Below are positions 26,862 to 36,480 of a stretch of 64,000 bases of DNA, one piece after another; the first letter of the stretch is position 1, and every line of letters starts with the position of its first letter. The position numbers were made by a program, and so were the translations under genes. The stretch comes from UBA1756 sp045132235 (lineage in GTDB: Bacteria; Bacteroidota; Bacteroidia; Bacteroidales; WCHB1-69): the NCBI GenBank assembly GCA_045132235.1, contig JBGURX010000026.1:31940-95939 (forward strand), read 5' to 3'. The notes beneath the pieces were generated by a model. It worked only from the letters and a program-made list of their open reading frames with translations, did not search any database and was not told where the DNA came from.

Positions 26862-27797
26862 TTAGTATGCTTTTTGGCGCTTCAGTACGTAGGGTAGCAG
26901 AATTTGGTCGAAGCCTTTGGTGATGTCGCAGGGTATCAGGTCGATCTGGTACTGCCCGCACTTCACCTTCAGCTCGTTGAAGTAGTCACCGATGGTGGCT
27001 TTGTAGTAGTCGCGGATTTGGTTGGCATGGATCTTCAGCTCGTCGCCCGACTCCATGTCGATGAATTTGTAGAGCCGGTTTTCCAATGCGAAATCAAACT
27101 CCAGCTTTTTGTGGTAGGTGTGGAAGAGAATCACCTCGTGCTTGTTGTGCTTGAGGTGCTGTAGGGCGAGCAGCAGTTCTTCGGTGTCGGCGCAGCTTTC
27201 CAGCATGTCGCTGAAGATGATGACCATGGAGCGGCGGTGGATCTGTTCGGCGATGCGGTGGAGGGTGTCGGTCACCATCGTCTTTCTCCGCACCTCGTTG
27301 GAGATGGGCCGCAGCAGTTTCTCCAGCTCGCGGTAGATCATCTTCTGGTGCATGTCGCCGCCCCGCGACTGGGTGTGCAGCTCGAGGGTGTCGGAGAAGA
27401 CACTCAGTCCGACGGCATCGCGCTGGTTCTTCAGCATCTGCATGATGGCTGCCGCCGCATAGATGGAGAAGAAGATCTTGTTGGGCGAGGCCAGGGTGTA
27501 GCTGTTCTGCAGCGGAAAGTACATGGAGGAGGAGTTGTCGAGGATGAGGTGGCATCGCAGGTTGGTCTCCTCTTCGTAGCATTTGACAAAGAGCTTGTCG
27601 GTTTTGGCATACAGCTTCCAGTCGATGTGCTTGGTGGGCTCGCCGGCGTTGTACTGGCGGTGTTCGGCAAACTCCACCGAGAATCCGTGCATGGGACTCT
27701 TGTGGATGCCGGTGATGAAGCCCTCCACCACCTGTTTGGCCACGAACTCCAGATTGTCGTATTGCGTTACTTTCGAAAGGTCCAGCTTGTATTCCAT
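26862..27797 (-). CDS. DUF58 domain protein (vWA-like)
   Basis: 311 residues from the ATG at 27797. The DUF58 signature is clear: EFAEHRQYNAGEPTKHIDWK, then YAKTDKLFVKCYEEETN, leading into a von Willebrand A-like fold with the MIDAS-type DNSSSMYF and later SDMLE. In most genomes DUF58 genes follow a MoxR AAA ATPase gene and precede vWA and BatD-type genes. Here no MoxR or Bat gene lies nearby, so this is an orphan copy or the partner is elsewhere. A -7 box at 27831-27838 is 33 bp upstream. Confidence 0.88.
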   Translation of the reverse strand: MEYKLDLSKVTQYDNLEFVAKQVVEGFITGIHKSPMHGFSVEFAEHRQYNAGEPTKHIDWKLYAKTDKLFVKCYEEETNLRCHLILDNSSSMYFPLQNSYTLASPNKIFFSIYAAAAIMQMLKNQRDAVGLSVFSDTLELHTQSRGGDMHQKMIYRELEKLLRPISNEVRRKTMVTDTLHRIAEQIHRRSMVIIFSDMLESCADTEELLLALQHLKHNKHEVILFHTYHKKLEFDFALENRLYKFIDMESGDELKIHANQIRDYYKATIGDYFNELKVKCGQYQIDLIPCDITKGFDQILLPYVLKRQKAY

Positions 27798-27830
27798 AGT
27801 GTCTCTGTCAAGGGTTGTGCAAAAAGCGTG

Positions 27831-27838
27831 CAAAGGTA
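27831..27838 (-). promoter_or_regulatory. -7 promoter box for the DUF58 gene
   Basis: Reads TACCTTTG on the minus strand, 33 bp before the ATG at 27797 and supporting that start over 27833. Confidence 0.55.
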
Positions 27839-27860
27839 CGATTATTTTATGAATTGGCGC

Positions 27861-29531
27861 TCATCGAAGAAAGCGGCTGATTTCATGGCGCGCTTCCGGC
27901 CGCACGGTGCTTTGTGTCGGGTCGTCGGGAAACAGCTGGCTGTCGGACAGCACCGTCGCGCTGCCCGTCGCCGTATCGATGAGCAGCACCAGCGGGTAGT
28001 GCGGATTCCCGAGAATCTGCTCGAACTTTTGGTCGTCGGCAGCGCGCACATACAGCGGGGTGAACGGTATGGTCAGCTGCCGGCGCACTTGTTGCCGCCG
28101 TTCCTGTTGGCACAACGGGTCGGGACATTTGCGTTCGGCGATGTACAGCGCACTGCCGTCCACCGCCAGACTGTTCAGGCAGGCGTAGAGTCCCTCCTCG
28201 CAGGCGTGGCACTGCGGCGGGCTGTTCACAACCAGCACGGTGCGACGGTGCGGCAGCGTGTCCCAGCGGAAAGGAGCACCTTTGCCGTCCACTATCGGCA
28301 GCTCGCGGCAGTCCACCTGCGGGAGGTCGGGTTTCATCCTCAGTACTCGTATCTTCATCACTGGCGGGTGGTCGGCGAAAAAACGCTGCTGCGCCTCCTC
28401 GTAGTCGCTTTGTGTACGGCCGGTATAGGGTTCGGGCGAGCTTTTTACCACCTGTACGATGCAGCGGTTGCCGCCGACCATCAGGGCGAGGGCGCGATGG
28501 GCGTAGTAGAAAGGGAACTCGTCTTCCGTGAGGAGGTGGTCTTTCTCAAATTCACTGGTCAGCTGCACATTCTCTGTTTCTCTTCCCGCTCTGTCGGTGC
28601 GCAGCAGAAGCAGCGGTGTCTTCAGAATGTCGGCCATGCTGTCGAATTGGTGGTAGGTGATGAGGAAGGTGGTGCCATCGAGCACGTACAGCTCCAACGG
28701 GAAGGAGTAGGGCGTGCTGGTCTGGAAGATGTGCATGGCTCGTGCCCCACTGTAGGGCATGGCTTGCACCTCCCGGATGTAGTCGTCGGGCAGGGGCTGC
28801 CAACCGGGCGGCTCCCATGAGGTTTCAGCCTGTTGCTTTCCTTGTGCATCGAGTTTTAGCAGTTGAGGCAGAGGCGTGGGGATGAAGAACAGCTGGTTAC
28901 CATACGGCTTGAGCAGTGCGTTGGGACGGAACTGTAGCAGGAAAGGGGCGGGCAGCGGCAGGTGTGCCACCGAGTCCAGACGCCCGGCGGCCGGTTCCAG
29001 CAAAGTGAATCCGGCATCATTCACCTGCGCGACAGCCTTTACGCCGTGACTGTCGAAGTAGCCGAAGTCGGCATCGGGGAAGGAGTAGGCGTGCAGCAGC
29101 CTCGCGTCGCCGTTGCGCGCCAGCTCGTATTCCAGCAGCTGGTCGGAGGTGGTGAGCAGCAGCCGTTGGCCGTGCACTGCGATGGCATAGAGCCAGTAGC
29201 GGTTCTGCATCAGTGCGTGGCCTTTGCGCGGGGGCAGCGGCACCTTGTGGGTGGTGGCGGTCATGGTGGCAAGGTCCCAACGCTCCACGGTCGCCACACC
29301 GCCTTTCTTGCGGGTGCCGATGACTTCGGCATTGCAGAGGTACAGCGCATCCTCATCCATGCAGCCGATGAGCTTGCCGAGTTGTGCCGCACAGGAGCTC
29401 TCGGGCAGGTCGGTTTCGCTTTCCAAATAGAAGTAGTGCGAGAGGGGTTCTTGCGCACTCCCTCGCGAGGGCGCGAGCAGCAGCCATAGCAGGATTGTCA
29501 AGAAGAGAGGGTGGAGGAGTTTCGTTTTCAT
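27861..29531 (-). CDS. Secreted protein, propeller-like N-part and thioredoxin-like C-part
   Basis: 556 residues with signal peptide (1-26, GSAQ). Residues about 40-380 look like beta-propeller blades (LGKLIGCMDEDALYLCN, QNRYWLYAIAVHGQRLLLTT, NQLFFIPTP). Near residue 430 the sequence turns to TVLVVNSPPQCHACEEGLYA, with C441-x-x-C444, followed by LYVRAADDQKFEQILG and VLLIDTATG, which resembles a thioredoxin/TlpA fold. The combination suggests a periplasmic redox or sensing protein. I do not recognise the whole family. The two extra cysteines near 465 (KCPDPLC) may form a second pair. Confidence 0.6.
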   Translation of the reverse strand: MKTKLLHPLFLTILLWLLLAPSRGSAQEPLSHYFYLESETDLPESSCAAQLGKLIGCMDEDALYLCNAEVIGTRKKGGVATVERWDLATMTATTHKVPLPPRKGHALMQNRYWLYAIAVHGQRLLLTTSDQLLEYELARNGDARLLHAYSFPDADFGYFDSHGVKAVAQVNDAGFTLLEPAAGRLDSVAHLPLPAPFLLQFRPNALLKPYGNQLFFIPTPLPQLLKLDAQGKQQAETSWEPPGWQPLPDDYIREVQAMPYSGARAMHIFQTSTPYSFPLELYVLDGTTFLITYHQFDSMADILKTPLLLLRTDRAGRETENVQLTSEFEKDHLLTEDEFPFYYAHRALALMVGGNRCIVQVVKSSPEPYTGRTQSDYEEAQQRFFADHPPVMKIRVLRMKPDLPQVDCRELPIVDGKGAPFRWDTLPHRRTVLVVNSPPQCHACEEGLYACLNSLAVDGSALYIAERKCPDPLCQQERRQQVRRQLTIPFTPLYVRAADDQKFEQILGNPHYPLVLLIDTATGSATVLSDSQLFPDDPTQSTVRPEARHEISRFLR

Positions 29532-29612
29532 CGTGCAACAATGGGGTGTAAAAGGGCATGTCGATACATGCAGACGGTGACATGCCCTGTAACGTATTAT
29601 TGATCAGAATGA

Positions 29613-30119
29613 TTAGTGTGAACTGTCTTGAAGCATATTGTTGTCATCGGTCTCGATGGTGATGACAATTCTGCCTTCGGAGCAGTTGCGGGAGTTGTAC
29701 TGCCAGCTGGCTTTGATGAAATACAGCGTGGACTTGCGGCCGTCGCTGATGGCCACCTTTTTGCTGGCGGTTCCACGATAGCTCGACTTCTGAATTTGTT
29801 GCTCCGACATTTCAATCAGGCTGTTGATGGCTCTGATGACAGTAGGGTTGGATAGTATGTCGTGGTTGGGAACTGCGTAGCAGGAGGAGCCGATCTCGCG
29901 GGAGGCACGGCACCAGTTGAAACCGCCGCCTTCGCAGTCTAACCGCACCTGCGTTACGCCATTCTCCACGCCGAGGAAGGAGGTGGTGACGCGCTGGTAG
30001 CAGTTGAACAGATTCTGCCACGACGAGCCTTCCTTGTTCACTTCAATCACGACAACTTTTTTGCCGAAAGAGGTGAACACGGCCATACATAAACAAAGGA
30101 TAAGGATAATTCGTTTCAT
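29613..30119 (-). CDS. Hypothetical secreted protein
   Basis: 168 residues with signal peptide (1-19, TSFG). The mature part has a beta/alpha pattern with three or four cysteines (FNCYQRV, RLDCEGG, FNWCRASREIGSSCY, NSRNCSEG) that may form disulfides. No family recognised. It lies 81 bp upstream of the propeller/thioredoxin-like gene on the same strand and may share a periplasmic role with it. A -7 box at 30314-30321 implies a leader of nearly 190 nt. Confidence 0.55.
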   Translation of the reverse strand: MKRIILILCLCMAVFTSFGKKVVVIEVNKEGSSWQNLFNCYQRVTTSFLGVENGVTQVRLDCEGGGFNWCRASREIGSSCYAVPNHDILSNPTVIRAINSLIEMSEQQIQKSSYRGTASKKVAISDGRKSTLYFIKASWQYNSRNCSEGRIVITIETDDNNMLQDSSH

Positions 30120-30313
30120 AAGATAGATTTTTAGTTGATAGTGAGTTTATTAACACTTTCGCAGTTGGCATCCTTCCGATGCTTATCCGCGTCAATCGTT
30201 GGATTGAAGTTCGGTTTCTGTTTTGGCTGTTTTGTTTTTGAGTTTTACATGATGAGCATTTTTAGATTTTGAGTGGCAGGGGTTGCCGGCCCCTGTTTTC
30301 GTTTCTGACATCG

Positions 30314-30321
30314 CAAAGATA
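30314..30321 (-). promoter_or_regulatory. -7 promoter box for the 29613-30119 gene
   Basis: Reads TATCTTTG on the minus strand. The unusual distance of 194 bp to the start codon means a long leader. Confidence 0.5.
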
Positions 30322-30463
30322 CTATGCACGGCAGGTCATTTTCAACCTTTTTTGAAAAATCTTTTAAAATTATTTTATTGAATATCAATATTTTATATAT
30401 TATGCCAATTAATTTCATTGAAAAATCCCTGCTTTTTTCGGAGTTTTTGTTGTTAAAATTTTG

Positions 30464-30471
30464 TATTTTTG
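30464..30471 (+). promoter_or_regulatory. -7 promoter box for rsmE
   Basis: Reads TATTTTTG, 61 bp before the ATG at 30533. It rules out the longer reading frame that begins at 30461. Confidence 0.6.
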
Positions 30472-30532
30472 CAACTTCTTAATGGATGGATGCTTTTATA
30501 TTGAGGGGCTTTTCTTATATAAATATTGTACG

Positions 30533-31231
30533 ATGTTTGTCTTTTACTGCACTGAAATTCAAGGAAATACCATAACACTATCGGGTGATGACGCCCGCCA
30601 TTGCGCCAAGGTGCTGCGCAAGCGTCCCGGCGACCCCATCCTGCTGACCGACGGACGTGGCACGCTGGCCAAAGCCTCCCTCACCCACGTGTCTCCTTCC
30701 GACTGCGTGGCGGAGGTGCTGGAACGCAACACGATACCGCCCCGCCGCATCGCTCTGCACCTCGCTGTCGCACCCACCAAGAACGCCGACCGCATGGAGT
30801 GGCTGACAGAAAAAGCCGTGGAATTGGGTGTGGAACGCATCACCTTCATCATCTGCGACCACTCCGAACGGCGCAAAATCGACCTTGACAGGATGCACCG
30901 CATCGCCATCGCCGCCCTCAAACAGTCGCAAACCGCCTGGCTGCCAGAACTGCAATGCGTTGACTTTCAGGATTTCATCAAACAAAACAAAGACATTCCC
31001 TGCCGCTACGTGGCTTGGTGCGACGAGCACAACACCGTGCAGTTCGCCGATGAGCAATGGTCGGAAGGAGAGATTCTCCTGCTCATCGGTCCCGAAGGCG
31101 ACTTCTCCACAGAAGAAATCAACCTCTGCAAATCGCTCGGTTACAAGGAGGTTAAATTAGGAAGCCGCCGTCTCCGTACGGAAACAGCGGCTCTATTTGG
31201 CTGTTTTACAGTCGCTTTGCGCAATGCGTAG
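30533..31231 (+). CDS. rsmE: 16S rRNA (uracil-1498-N3)-methyltransferase RsmE
   Basis: 232 residues from the ATG at 30533. The PUA-like N-part (ARHCAKVLRKRPGDPILLTD) and the SPOUT knot are visible: LAVAPTKNADRMEWLTEKAV, EITFIICDHS-type strand, LLIGPEGDFSTEEI, and the terminal LGSRRLRTETAALF. It methylates N3 of U1498 in 16S rRNA using SAM. It is a single gene whose stop codon is only 2 bp from that of htpG on the opposite strand, leaving no space for a separate terminator. Confidence 0.95.
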   Translation: MFVFYCTEIQGNTITLSGDDARHCAKVLRKRPGDPILLTDGRGTLAKASLTHVSPSDCVAEVLERNTIPPRRIALHLAVAPTKNADRMEWLTEKAVELGVERITFIICDHSERRKIDLDRMHRIAIAALKQSQTAWLPELQCVDFQDFIKQNKDIPCRYVAWCDEHNTVQFADEQWSEGEILLLIGPEGDFSTEEINLCKSLGYKEVKLGSRRLRTETAALFGCFTVALRNA

Positions 31232-31233
31232 GG

Positions 31234-33117
31234 TTACATCATCTCCACGCTGCGCTTCACAAATTCGCTGAGTTTTTCGCCCGTCAACAGGTTCTGCGAC
31301 AGCAAGGCCAAGTCGATGAGCTGATGCGTCATCTGCTCTTTCGCGGCTTCGTCCTGCTCGGCAAGGATTTTGGCCGCTAACGGATGGTTGCCGTTGACCA
31401 CCAAGTTGTAGTGGTTGAAATCTCCGTAAAATCCCTGCTGGCCAGAGAGTTTCTGCATGTCTTTGAAACGGCGCATGAACTCGTTCTGCGTGATCATGAT
31501 GGGCAGCTCGCTCTCGCTGAGGTTCGACACCATCACGGTGAACATTTCTTTGTCGGCGCATTTCTCAAAGGTCTCTTTCAGCGTTTTCTGCTCATCCTCA
31601 GAAAGTTTGGCAGGCATCACTTCGTCCTTCTCAATCAGTTTCTCCATCACGTCGGCATCCACCCGGGCGAAACGGCACTTCTCGATTTTCGGCTCCAACA
31701 GGTTGATGAAGTGGGTGTCGAGGAAACCGTCCATCAACAGCACATCGTAGCCGCGCTCCTTGGCCGACTGGATGTAAACGTGCTGTGTGGCAGTGTCGTG
31801 CGCGTACAGATAGACCACCACATCGTTCTTGTCTTTCTGTAAGGTCTCGATATGAGTACGGTATTCGTCCATCGTGAAGTATTTGCCATCCACATTCTTG
31901 AAGAGGATGAAACTCTTGGCACGATCGTAGAATTTCTCGTCTGTGAGACAACCGTATTCGATGAAAACTTTGAGGTCGTCCCACTTTTTCTCGAAGTCTT
32001 CGCGGTCGTTCTTGAACATCTCTTCCAGCTTGTCGGCCACCTTTTTGGTGATGTGTGAGGAGATTTTCTTCACGTTGGCATCCGATTGCAGGTACGAACG
32101 CGACACGTTCAGCGGAATGTCGGGCGAGTCGATGACGCCGTGCAGCAGCATCATGAATTCGGGAATCACGCCTTCCAGCTGGTCGGTGATAAACACCTGA
32201 TTGCAATAGAGTTGCACTTTGTTTTTCTGGATTTCCAGCTGGTTGCGCACCTTCGGGAAGTAGAGGATGCCGGTGAGGTTGAAGGGGTAATCTACGTTGA
32301 GGTGGATCTGGAACAGCGGCTCCTCGAAGGTCATCGGGTAGAGTTCGCGGTAGAAGTTGAGGTACTCTTCGGGTTTGATGGTAGAGGGCGACTGCTTCCA
32401 CAGCGGCTGCGTGTTGTTGATGATGCGGGGCACTTTCACCTCCACCTCTTTCACCTCTTCGCCCTCTTTGGGTTCCACGCCTTCGGGTTTCTCCCACTTG
32501 CTCTCCTCGCCGCACTGAATCGGGATGGGCAGGAAGCGGCAGTATTTGCGAAGCAAAGCTACAATCTTCTGTTCATCAACAAATTCCAAAGCATCTTCGG
32601 CAATGTGCAGCACAATGTCGGTGCCGCGATCTGCCTTCTCCGCCTCTTCCATCTCGTAGTCGGGCGAACCGTTGCAGCTCCACTTAACAGCTTTTGCATC
32701 AGGCTGGTAGGAGCGAGTGAGAATGTCCACGCGGTCGGAGACCATGAAGGCGGAGTAGAAACCGAGACCGAAGTGTCCGATGATATTGCCTTCCTCCATT
32801 TTGAATTTCTCCAAAAATTCCTCCGCACCCGAGAAAGCAATCTGGTTGATGTATTTGTCCACCTCTTCGGCAGTCATGCCGATGCCGCGGTCGCTCACGG
32901 TGATGGTTTTGGCCTCCTTGTCCACCTTCACTTGGATGGTCAGGTCGCCCAGCTCACCCTCGAATTTGCCCATCGTGGCAAGGGTTTTCAGCTTCTGTGT
33001 GGCATCCACTGCGTTGGAAATCAGCTCTCTGATGAAAATGTCATGTTCGGAATAGAGGAATTTTTTGATGACCGGAAAAATGTTCTCGGTCTGTACATTG
33101 ATTTGTCCTTTGCTCAT
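31234..33117 (-). CDS. htpG: Chaperone HtpG (HSP90)
   Basis: 627 residues from the ATG at 33117. GHKL ATP-binding motifs appear in order: FIRELISNAVDA, VSDRGIGMT, IGHFGLGFYSAFMV, and GTDIVLHI. The middle and C-terminal dimerisation domains follow at full length, so this is a complete housekeeping HSP90. It folds client proteins in the cytoplasm. A degenerate -7-like TATTTTGG lies about 100 bp upstream. It is unrelated in arrangement to the GHKL ATPase at 50007, which lacks HSP90 middle-domain motifs. Confidence 0.97.
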   Translation of the reverse strand: MSKGQINVQTENIFPVIKKFLYSEHDIFIRELISNAVDATQKLKTLATMGKFEGELGDLTIQVKVDKEAKTITVSDRGIGMTAEEVDKYINQIAFSGAEEFLEKFKMEEGNIIGHFGLGFYSAFMVSDRVDILTRSYQPDAKAVKWSCNGSPDYEMEEAEKADRGTDIVLHIAEDALEFVDEQKIVALLRKYCRFLPIPIQCGEESKWEKPEGVEPKEGEEVKEVEVKVPRIINNTQPLWKQSPSTIKPEEYLNFYRELYPMTFEEPLFQIHLNVDYPFNLTGILYFPKVRNQLEIQKNKVQLYCNQVFITDQLEGVIPEFMMLLHGVIDSPDIPLNVSRSYLQSDANVKKISSHITKKVADKLEEMFKNDREDFEKKWDDLKVFIEYGCLTDEKFYDRAKSFILFKNVDGKYFTMDEYRTHIETLQKDKNDVVVYLYAHDTATQHVYIQSAKERGYDVLLMDGFLDTHFINLLEPKIEKCRFARVDADVMEKLIEKDEVMPAKLSEDEQKTLKETFEKCADKEMFTVMVSNLSESELPIMITQNEFMRRFKDMQKLSGQQGFYGDFNHYNLVVNGNHPLAAKILAEQDEAAKEQMTHQLIDLALLSQNLLTGEKLSEFVKRSVEMM

Positions 33118-33252
33118 GGTTATTATTGTTTTTATTTCATTAATTATCAATAAATTATAAATAATAAATGATGGGAAAAGAATATTTTTCGCACATCGCC
33201 ATTCCGATATGCAATTCCCGTGCCAAAATACAAATCTGACAAATTGTCAGCC

Positions 33253-34794
33253 TTATAATTCGGATGAATCAGTGGCGAAGAGGAAAAAGGAGTTGAAAAG
33301 AAGGAAAAGGTTGATGCCCGTGACGGTCTCGAGGGTGTCTTCGAACAGCATGGATACCAAAAGGCAGCACCAGAAGATGACGTACACGAGGGTGATTTTG
33401 CGTTTGCAAAGGAAAAACGGAAGGATAAGCACTGCGACAAAAACCAATGCCAGTGCTACGCCGCCGGCAAGAAGGTAGGTGAGGAACTGGTTGTGCGCCC
33501 CCATGTCATCCTTGAGGGTGGAGTTCTGCTCGTGCAGCACCCCGTTGATGGCTTTCTTGTTGTGCCCCAGCCCGTAACCCCGCCATGGATGCCTTCCGAT
33601 GGCCTTGGAGCTGGCTTTCCACAGCTCCACTCTTTGCAGAAGTGAGGAACTGCTGGTGGTGCCGTTCAGCTGGTACAGCGAGAAGGTGAAGTAGCTGGGA
33701 TACAGCATTTTCTTCAGTCCAAAAGGCTGCAGATAGGCTTTGTTGGCGATGCCGTTTTCGATGTGCTTCACATCCTCGTCGTCTAATTTCGACAAACCTT
33801 TGGCATCTTTGGTCTCGCCGATGGAGTTGAGATAGCGGATGAGGGTTTTCTGGATGCTGTCGTAGGGTTCGTCGCTGCGTTTGGGCCACTCTTCCTTCAA
33901 CTCAGCTTCACAGAGATAGAGACCGATTTTATTTCCATTTTCAATAATTTGTCCGTCAGGGAGTTCCTTTGGAAGATGGGTATAGGGAGTGCCCTTTTCG
34001 GTGCAAGTGGGCAGATTGTTTTCAACAGTGCTGTCGTAGTGATAGTATTGGTAGGTGATGATGGAGAAAGCGGCGGCGATGACAATGCAGATCGTGCCGC
34101 TGATGGTGAGGATGAGGATGCGACCGCCTTTTTTTTCTCTTTTTATAAATAAATAGTAGAAGAAGATGATGAGGAAGGTGACGGCTAAAAGGAGGATGCC
34201 GGTGCCTATCTGCACGGCGAAGAGGTAGGCGAAAAGCCAGATGGCCATGAGCAGACAGCCCAATTGGATGGGGATGGAGTAGCTGCCGTTTTTGATAAGA
34301 AAATGAAGACAGAAAACAATCGACAGCACCGCGCAGATGCTGAACCGGATGTGCGAGATGAACAGTCCGTTGTCGCGGATGTCGTACACTCCTTTGGTCT
34401 GCATGATGATGACGCTGATGGCGGCGGCCACGGAGGTGGTGATGGCGAAAGCCAGCAGGAGAAAGCGCTGCCAGCGTATCTTCGGAGGCTCTGTAGAAGC
34501 CAGTATGACAGGGAAATAGAGAAATGGTGTTTTGGTGAGCCAGTCGCGCCAGCCGATAGCCGGATTTTCCGCACCGAAAATACTTATTGCCAAAAAGAAG
34601 AAAAAGAAGGCGAATGGAATGACGGCAGGATGCTGTTTCAGCCGTTCCCACTTCTGCTTCCAGTTCCACTCCAACAGCCAGTTGCCTACCAGCACGCCGC
34701 CCAGCACATTGGGCAACGCCACCGACACGGGTATCGAGATGGCCAGCAAAATCAGGGTGATGGTGTAGATGTAGCGGTGGGCTTTGCCGAGCAT
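33253..34794 (-). CDS. O-antigen ligase / polymerase-like membrane protein
   Basis: 513 residues with about 11-12 membrane segments and a large loop of roughly 150 residues (about 270-410) before HPWRGYGLGHNKKAI and DDMGAHNQFLTYLLAGG, the Wzy_C/WaaL signature. Such proteins join or polymerise O-antigen or related glycans at the periplasmic face. It is the last gene of a minus-strand run (ctp is 7 bp upstream). It stands 19 kb from the polysaccharide locus on the opposite strand, so it may serve LPS or protein glycosylation generally. Ligase versus polymerase cannot be decided from sequence. Confidence 0.82.
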   Translation of the reverse strand: MLGKAHRYIYTITLILLAISIPVSVALPNVLGGVLVGNWLLEWNWKQKWERLKQHPAVIPFAFFFFFLAISIFGAENPAIGWRDWLTKTPFLYFPVILASTEPPKIRWQRFLLLAFAITTSVAAAISVIIMQTKGVYDIRDNGLFISHIRFSICAVLSIVFCLHFLIKNGSYSIPIQLGCLLMAIWLFAYLFAVQIGTGILLLAVTFLIIFFYYLFIKREKKGGRILILTISGTICIVIAAAFSIITYQYYHYDSTVENNLPTCTEKGTPYTHLPKELPDGQIIENGNKIGLYLCEAELKEEWPKRSDEPYDSIQKTLIRYLNSIGETKDAKGLSKLDDEDVKHIENGIANKAYLQPFGLKKMLYPSYFTFSLYQLNGTTSSSSLLQRVELWKASSKAIGRHPWRGYGLGHNKKAINGVLHEQNSTLKDDMGAHNQFLTYLLAGGVALALVFVAVLILPFFLCKRKITLVYVIFWCCLLVSMLFEDTLETVTGINLFLLFNSFFLFATDSSEL

Positions 34795-34801
34795 CGGGGT
34801 G

Positions 34802-36445
34802 CTATTTGAGGTTCAGGATGGATTTGTAGCGGTTCCGGTCGTGGAGAATTTCCTTGGCCGTAGCGATGTCAGGGTCGATGGAGAGGTCGTGGATAAGGCG
34901 ACCCTTCTGATAGTAGTAGCGCACGGCAATCTCGGAGGCGAGGTATTCGCAAATCTCCTGTTTGTGCGTCTGCAGGTCGGCGGCCTTCTCGCGCTTCAGC
35001 TGCTCCTCCAGCTGCTGGTACAGCGGAGCAATCTTCTCATAATAACCGTCGTATTCGGCCGCCTCCTTGAGGTCCTTCATCACCTCCTCGCTCTCGGTGG
35101 TATAGGAGTACTCTTTGTTCTGCACAAACTTGACAAAATCATCAAAAGTGTCGTCGTCAATGGTGAACTGGTCGGCGGGCGGAATTGTGGTGTGCGTGGC
35201 ATGGTACTGGTTGGCGAAGTCGAAGATGTGGTGGTTGAGGATGAGCGCGGTGAGCACGCTGCTGATGTAGTCCACGGGGGTGGCCACGTCGGGTTCGATG
35301 CCGCCCTTGTCATACACGGTGCGGCCGTTTTTGGTCTTGAAGGCCACGGCCAGCGAGTCGGGAATGACGTGCGCCTTGGTGGAGTCCTTGCTGAAGTATT
35401 CGATTTTCTGCACGCAGCGGCCGCTGGGGATGTAGTATTTCGAGACGGTGAGTTTCATCGAGCTGTTGAAGCTCAGCGGCACGATGTTCTGTACCAGACC
35501 CTTGCCGTAGCTCTTCTTGCCCACGATGACGCCGCGGTCGAGGTCCTGGAACGCACCCGACACGATCTCGGAGGCGGAGGCGCTGTTTTCATTCACCAGC
35601 ACCACCACGGGAATCTCTTTGTCGATGGGCTGCGCCGGCGTGCGGAAAATGTGGTTCTGCTCCTCAATCTTGCCTTTGGTATAGACAATCACGGTGCCCT
35701 GTTCCACAAAGATGTTCATGATTTTCACCGCTTCCTGCAGCAGACCGCCGCCGTTGTTGCGGAGGTCGAGGATGAGGGCGCTCATGCCTTTGCCCTTGAG
35801 GTCGGTGAAGGCATCCTTCACCTCTTTGCCGGCCTTGTCGGTGAACTGGTCGAGTTTGATGTAACCTACTGATTCATCGAGCATTCCGTAGTAGGGGATG
35901 TTGGGCAGGGTAATCTCCTCGCGGGTGATGTTGAAGGTGAAGGTCTTGTTCTTGCTGGGACGGAACACCTCAAGGCTGACGGTGGTGCCGGGCTGCCCGC
36001 GCATCGCCGAACTTACATCGGTGGAGTTCTTGCCCGCCGTGGTTTTGCCGTCCACTTTGGTGATGATGTCGCCGGCCAGCAGACCGCTCTTCTGGGCGGG
36101 ACAGTTCTCGTAGATTTCGGAGATGGCCACCTTGTCATCCGTGTACTGCTGGATGAGGGCGCCGATGCCGCCGTACTGTCCGGAGGTGATCATCTTCACG
36201 TCTTCAATCTCATTTTCAGTGTAATACACGGTGTAGGGGTCGAGACTTTCGAGCATGGCGTCGATGGCCGTGCGGGTGAGGTCGCCGGGCGTGATCTCGT
36301 CGGCATACTTGGCGTTCAGCTCGCGCAGCACCGAGATGAAGATATCCACATTCTTGGCAATCTCAAAGTCGTTCTGGGCACGGGCAGGCAAAATCATCGC
36401 ACCGCACAAAACAACGACAGCTATAATGGTTTTAATTTTTTTCAT
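34802..36445 (-). CDS. ctp: S41 C-terminal processing peptidase
   Basis: 547 residues with a signal peptide (1-23, ARAQ). A PDZ domain (about 90-170: GGIGALIQQY, SGLLAGDIITKVDGK) precedes the S41 core: ILDLRNNGGGLLQEA, then VNENSASASEIVSGAFQD carrying the catalytic Ser and KSYGKGLVQ with the catalytic Lys. It cleaves periplasmic proteins at C-terminal tails. It follows yidD by 35 bp in the DUF4271-hemD-rnpA-yidD-ctp run often kept in Bacteroidales. Confidence 0.94.
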   Translation of the reverse strand: MKKIKTIIAVVVLCGAMILPARAQNDFEIAKNVDIFISVLRELNAKYADEITPGDLTRTAIDAMLESLDPYTVYYTENEIEDVKMITSGQYGGIGALIQQYTDDKVAISEIYENCPAQKSGLLAGDIITKVDGKTTAGKNSTDVSSAMRGQPGTTVSLEVFRPSKNKTFTFNITREEITLPNIPYYGMLDESVGYIKLDQFTDKAGKEVKDAFTDLKGKGMSALILDLRNNGGGLLQEAVKIMNIFVEQGTVIVYTKGKIEEQNHIFRTPAQPIDKEIPVVVLVNENSASASEIVSGAFQDLDRGVIVGKKSYGKGLVQNIVPLSFNSSMKLTVSKYYIPSGRCVQKIEYFSKDSTKAHVIPDSLAVAFKTKNGRTVYDKGGIEPDVATPVDYISSVLTALILNHHIFDFANQYHATHTTIPPADQFTIDDDTFDDFVKFVQNKEYSYTTESEEVMKDLKEAAEYDGYYEKIAPLYQQLEEQLKREKAADLQTHKQEICEYLASEIAVRYYYQKGRLIHDLSIDPDIATAKEILHDRNRYKSILNLK

Positions 36446-36480
36446 TTATATAATTTTCAAATTTCACTCTAAACTCTTAA

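Larger units (their letters stand above)
30120..30532. other. Divergent intergenic region with hairpin
   Basis: No gene is supported here. It holds two divergent -7 boxes, at 30314-30321 (minus) and 30464-30471 (plus), an AT-rich stretch at 30340-30460, and a GC hairpin at 30277-30295 (CAGGGG paired with CCCCTG). The hairpin falls inside the long leader of the 29613-30119 gene. Confidence 0.6.

Noticed and set aside
27237..28820. 527-codon open frame on the plus strand
   Set aside because: Antisense across the DUF58 gene and the propeller-like gene, spanning their promoter. No motif or signal; a GC-rich shadow.
32086..33153. 355-codon open frame on the plus strand
   Set aside because: Antisense to htpG, whose motifs are complete on the other strand.
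34784..35872. 362-codon open frame on the plus strand
   Set aside because: Antisense to the S41 protease; Gly/Val-rich chance translation.
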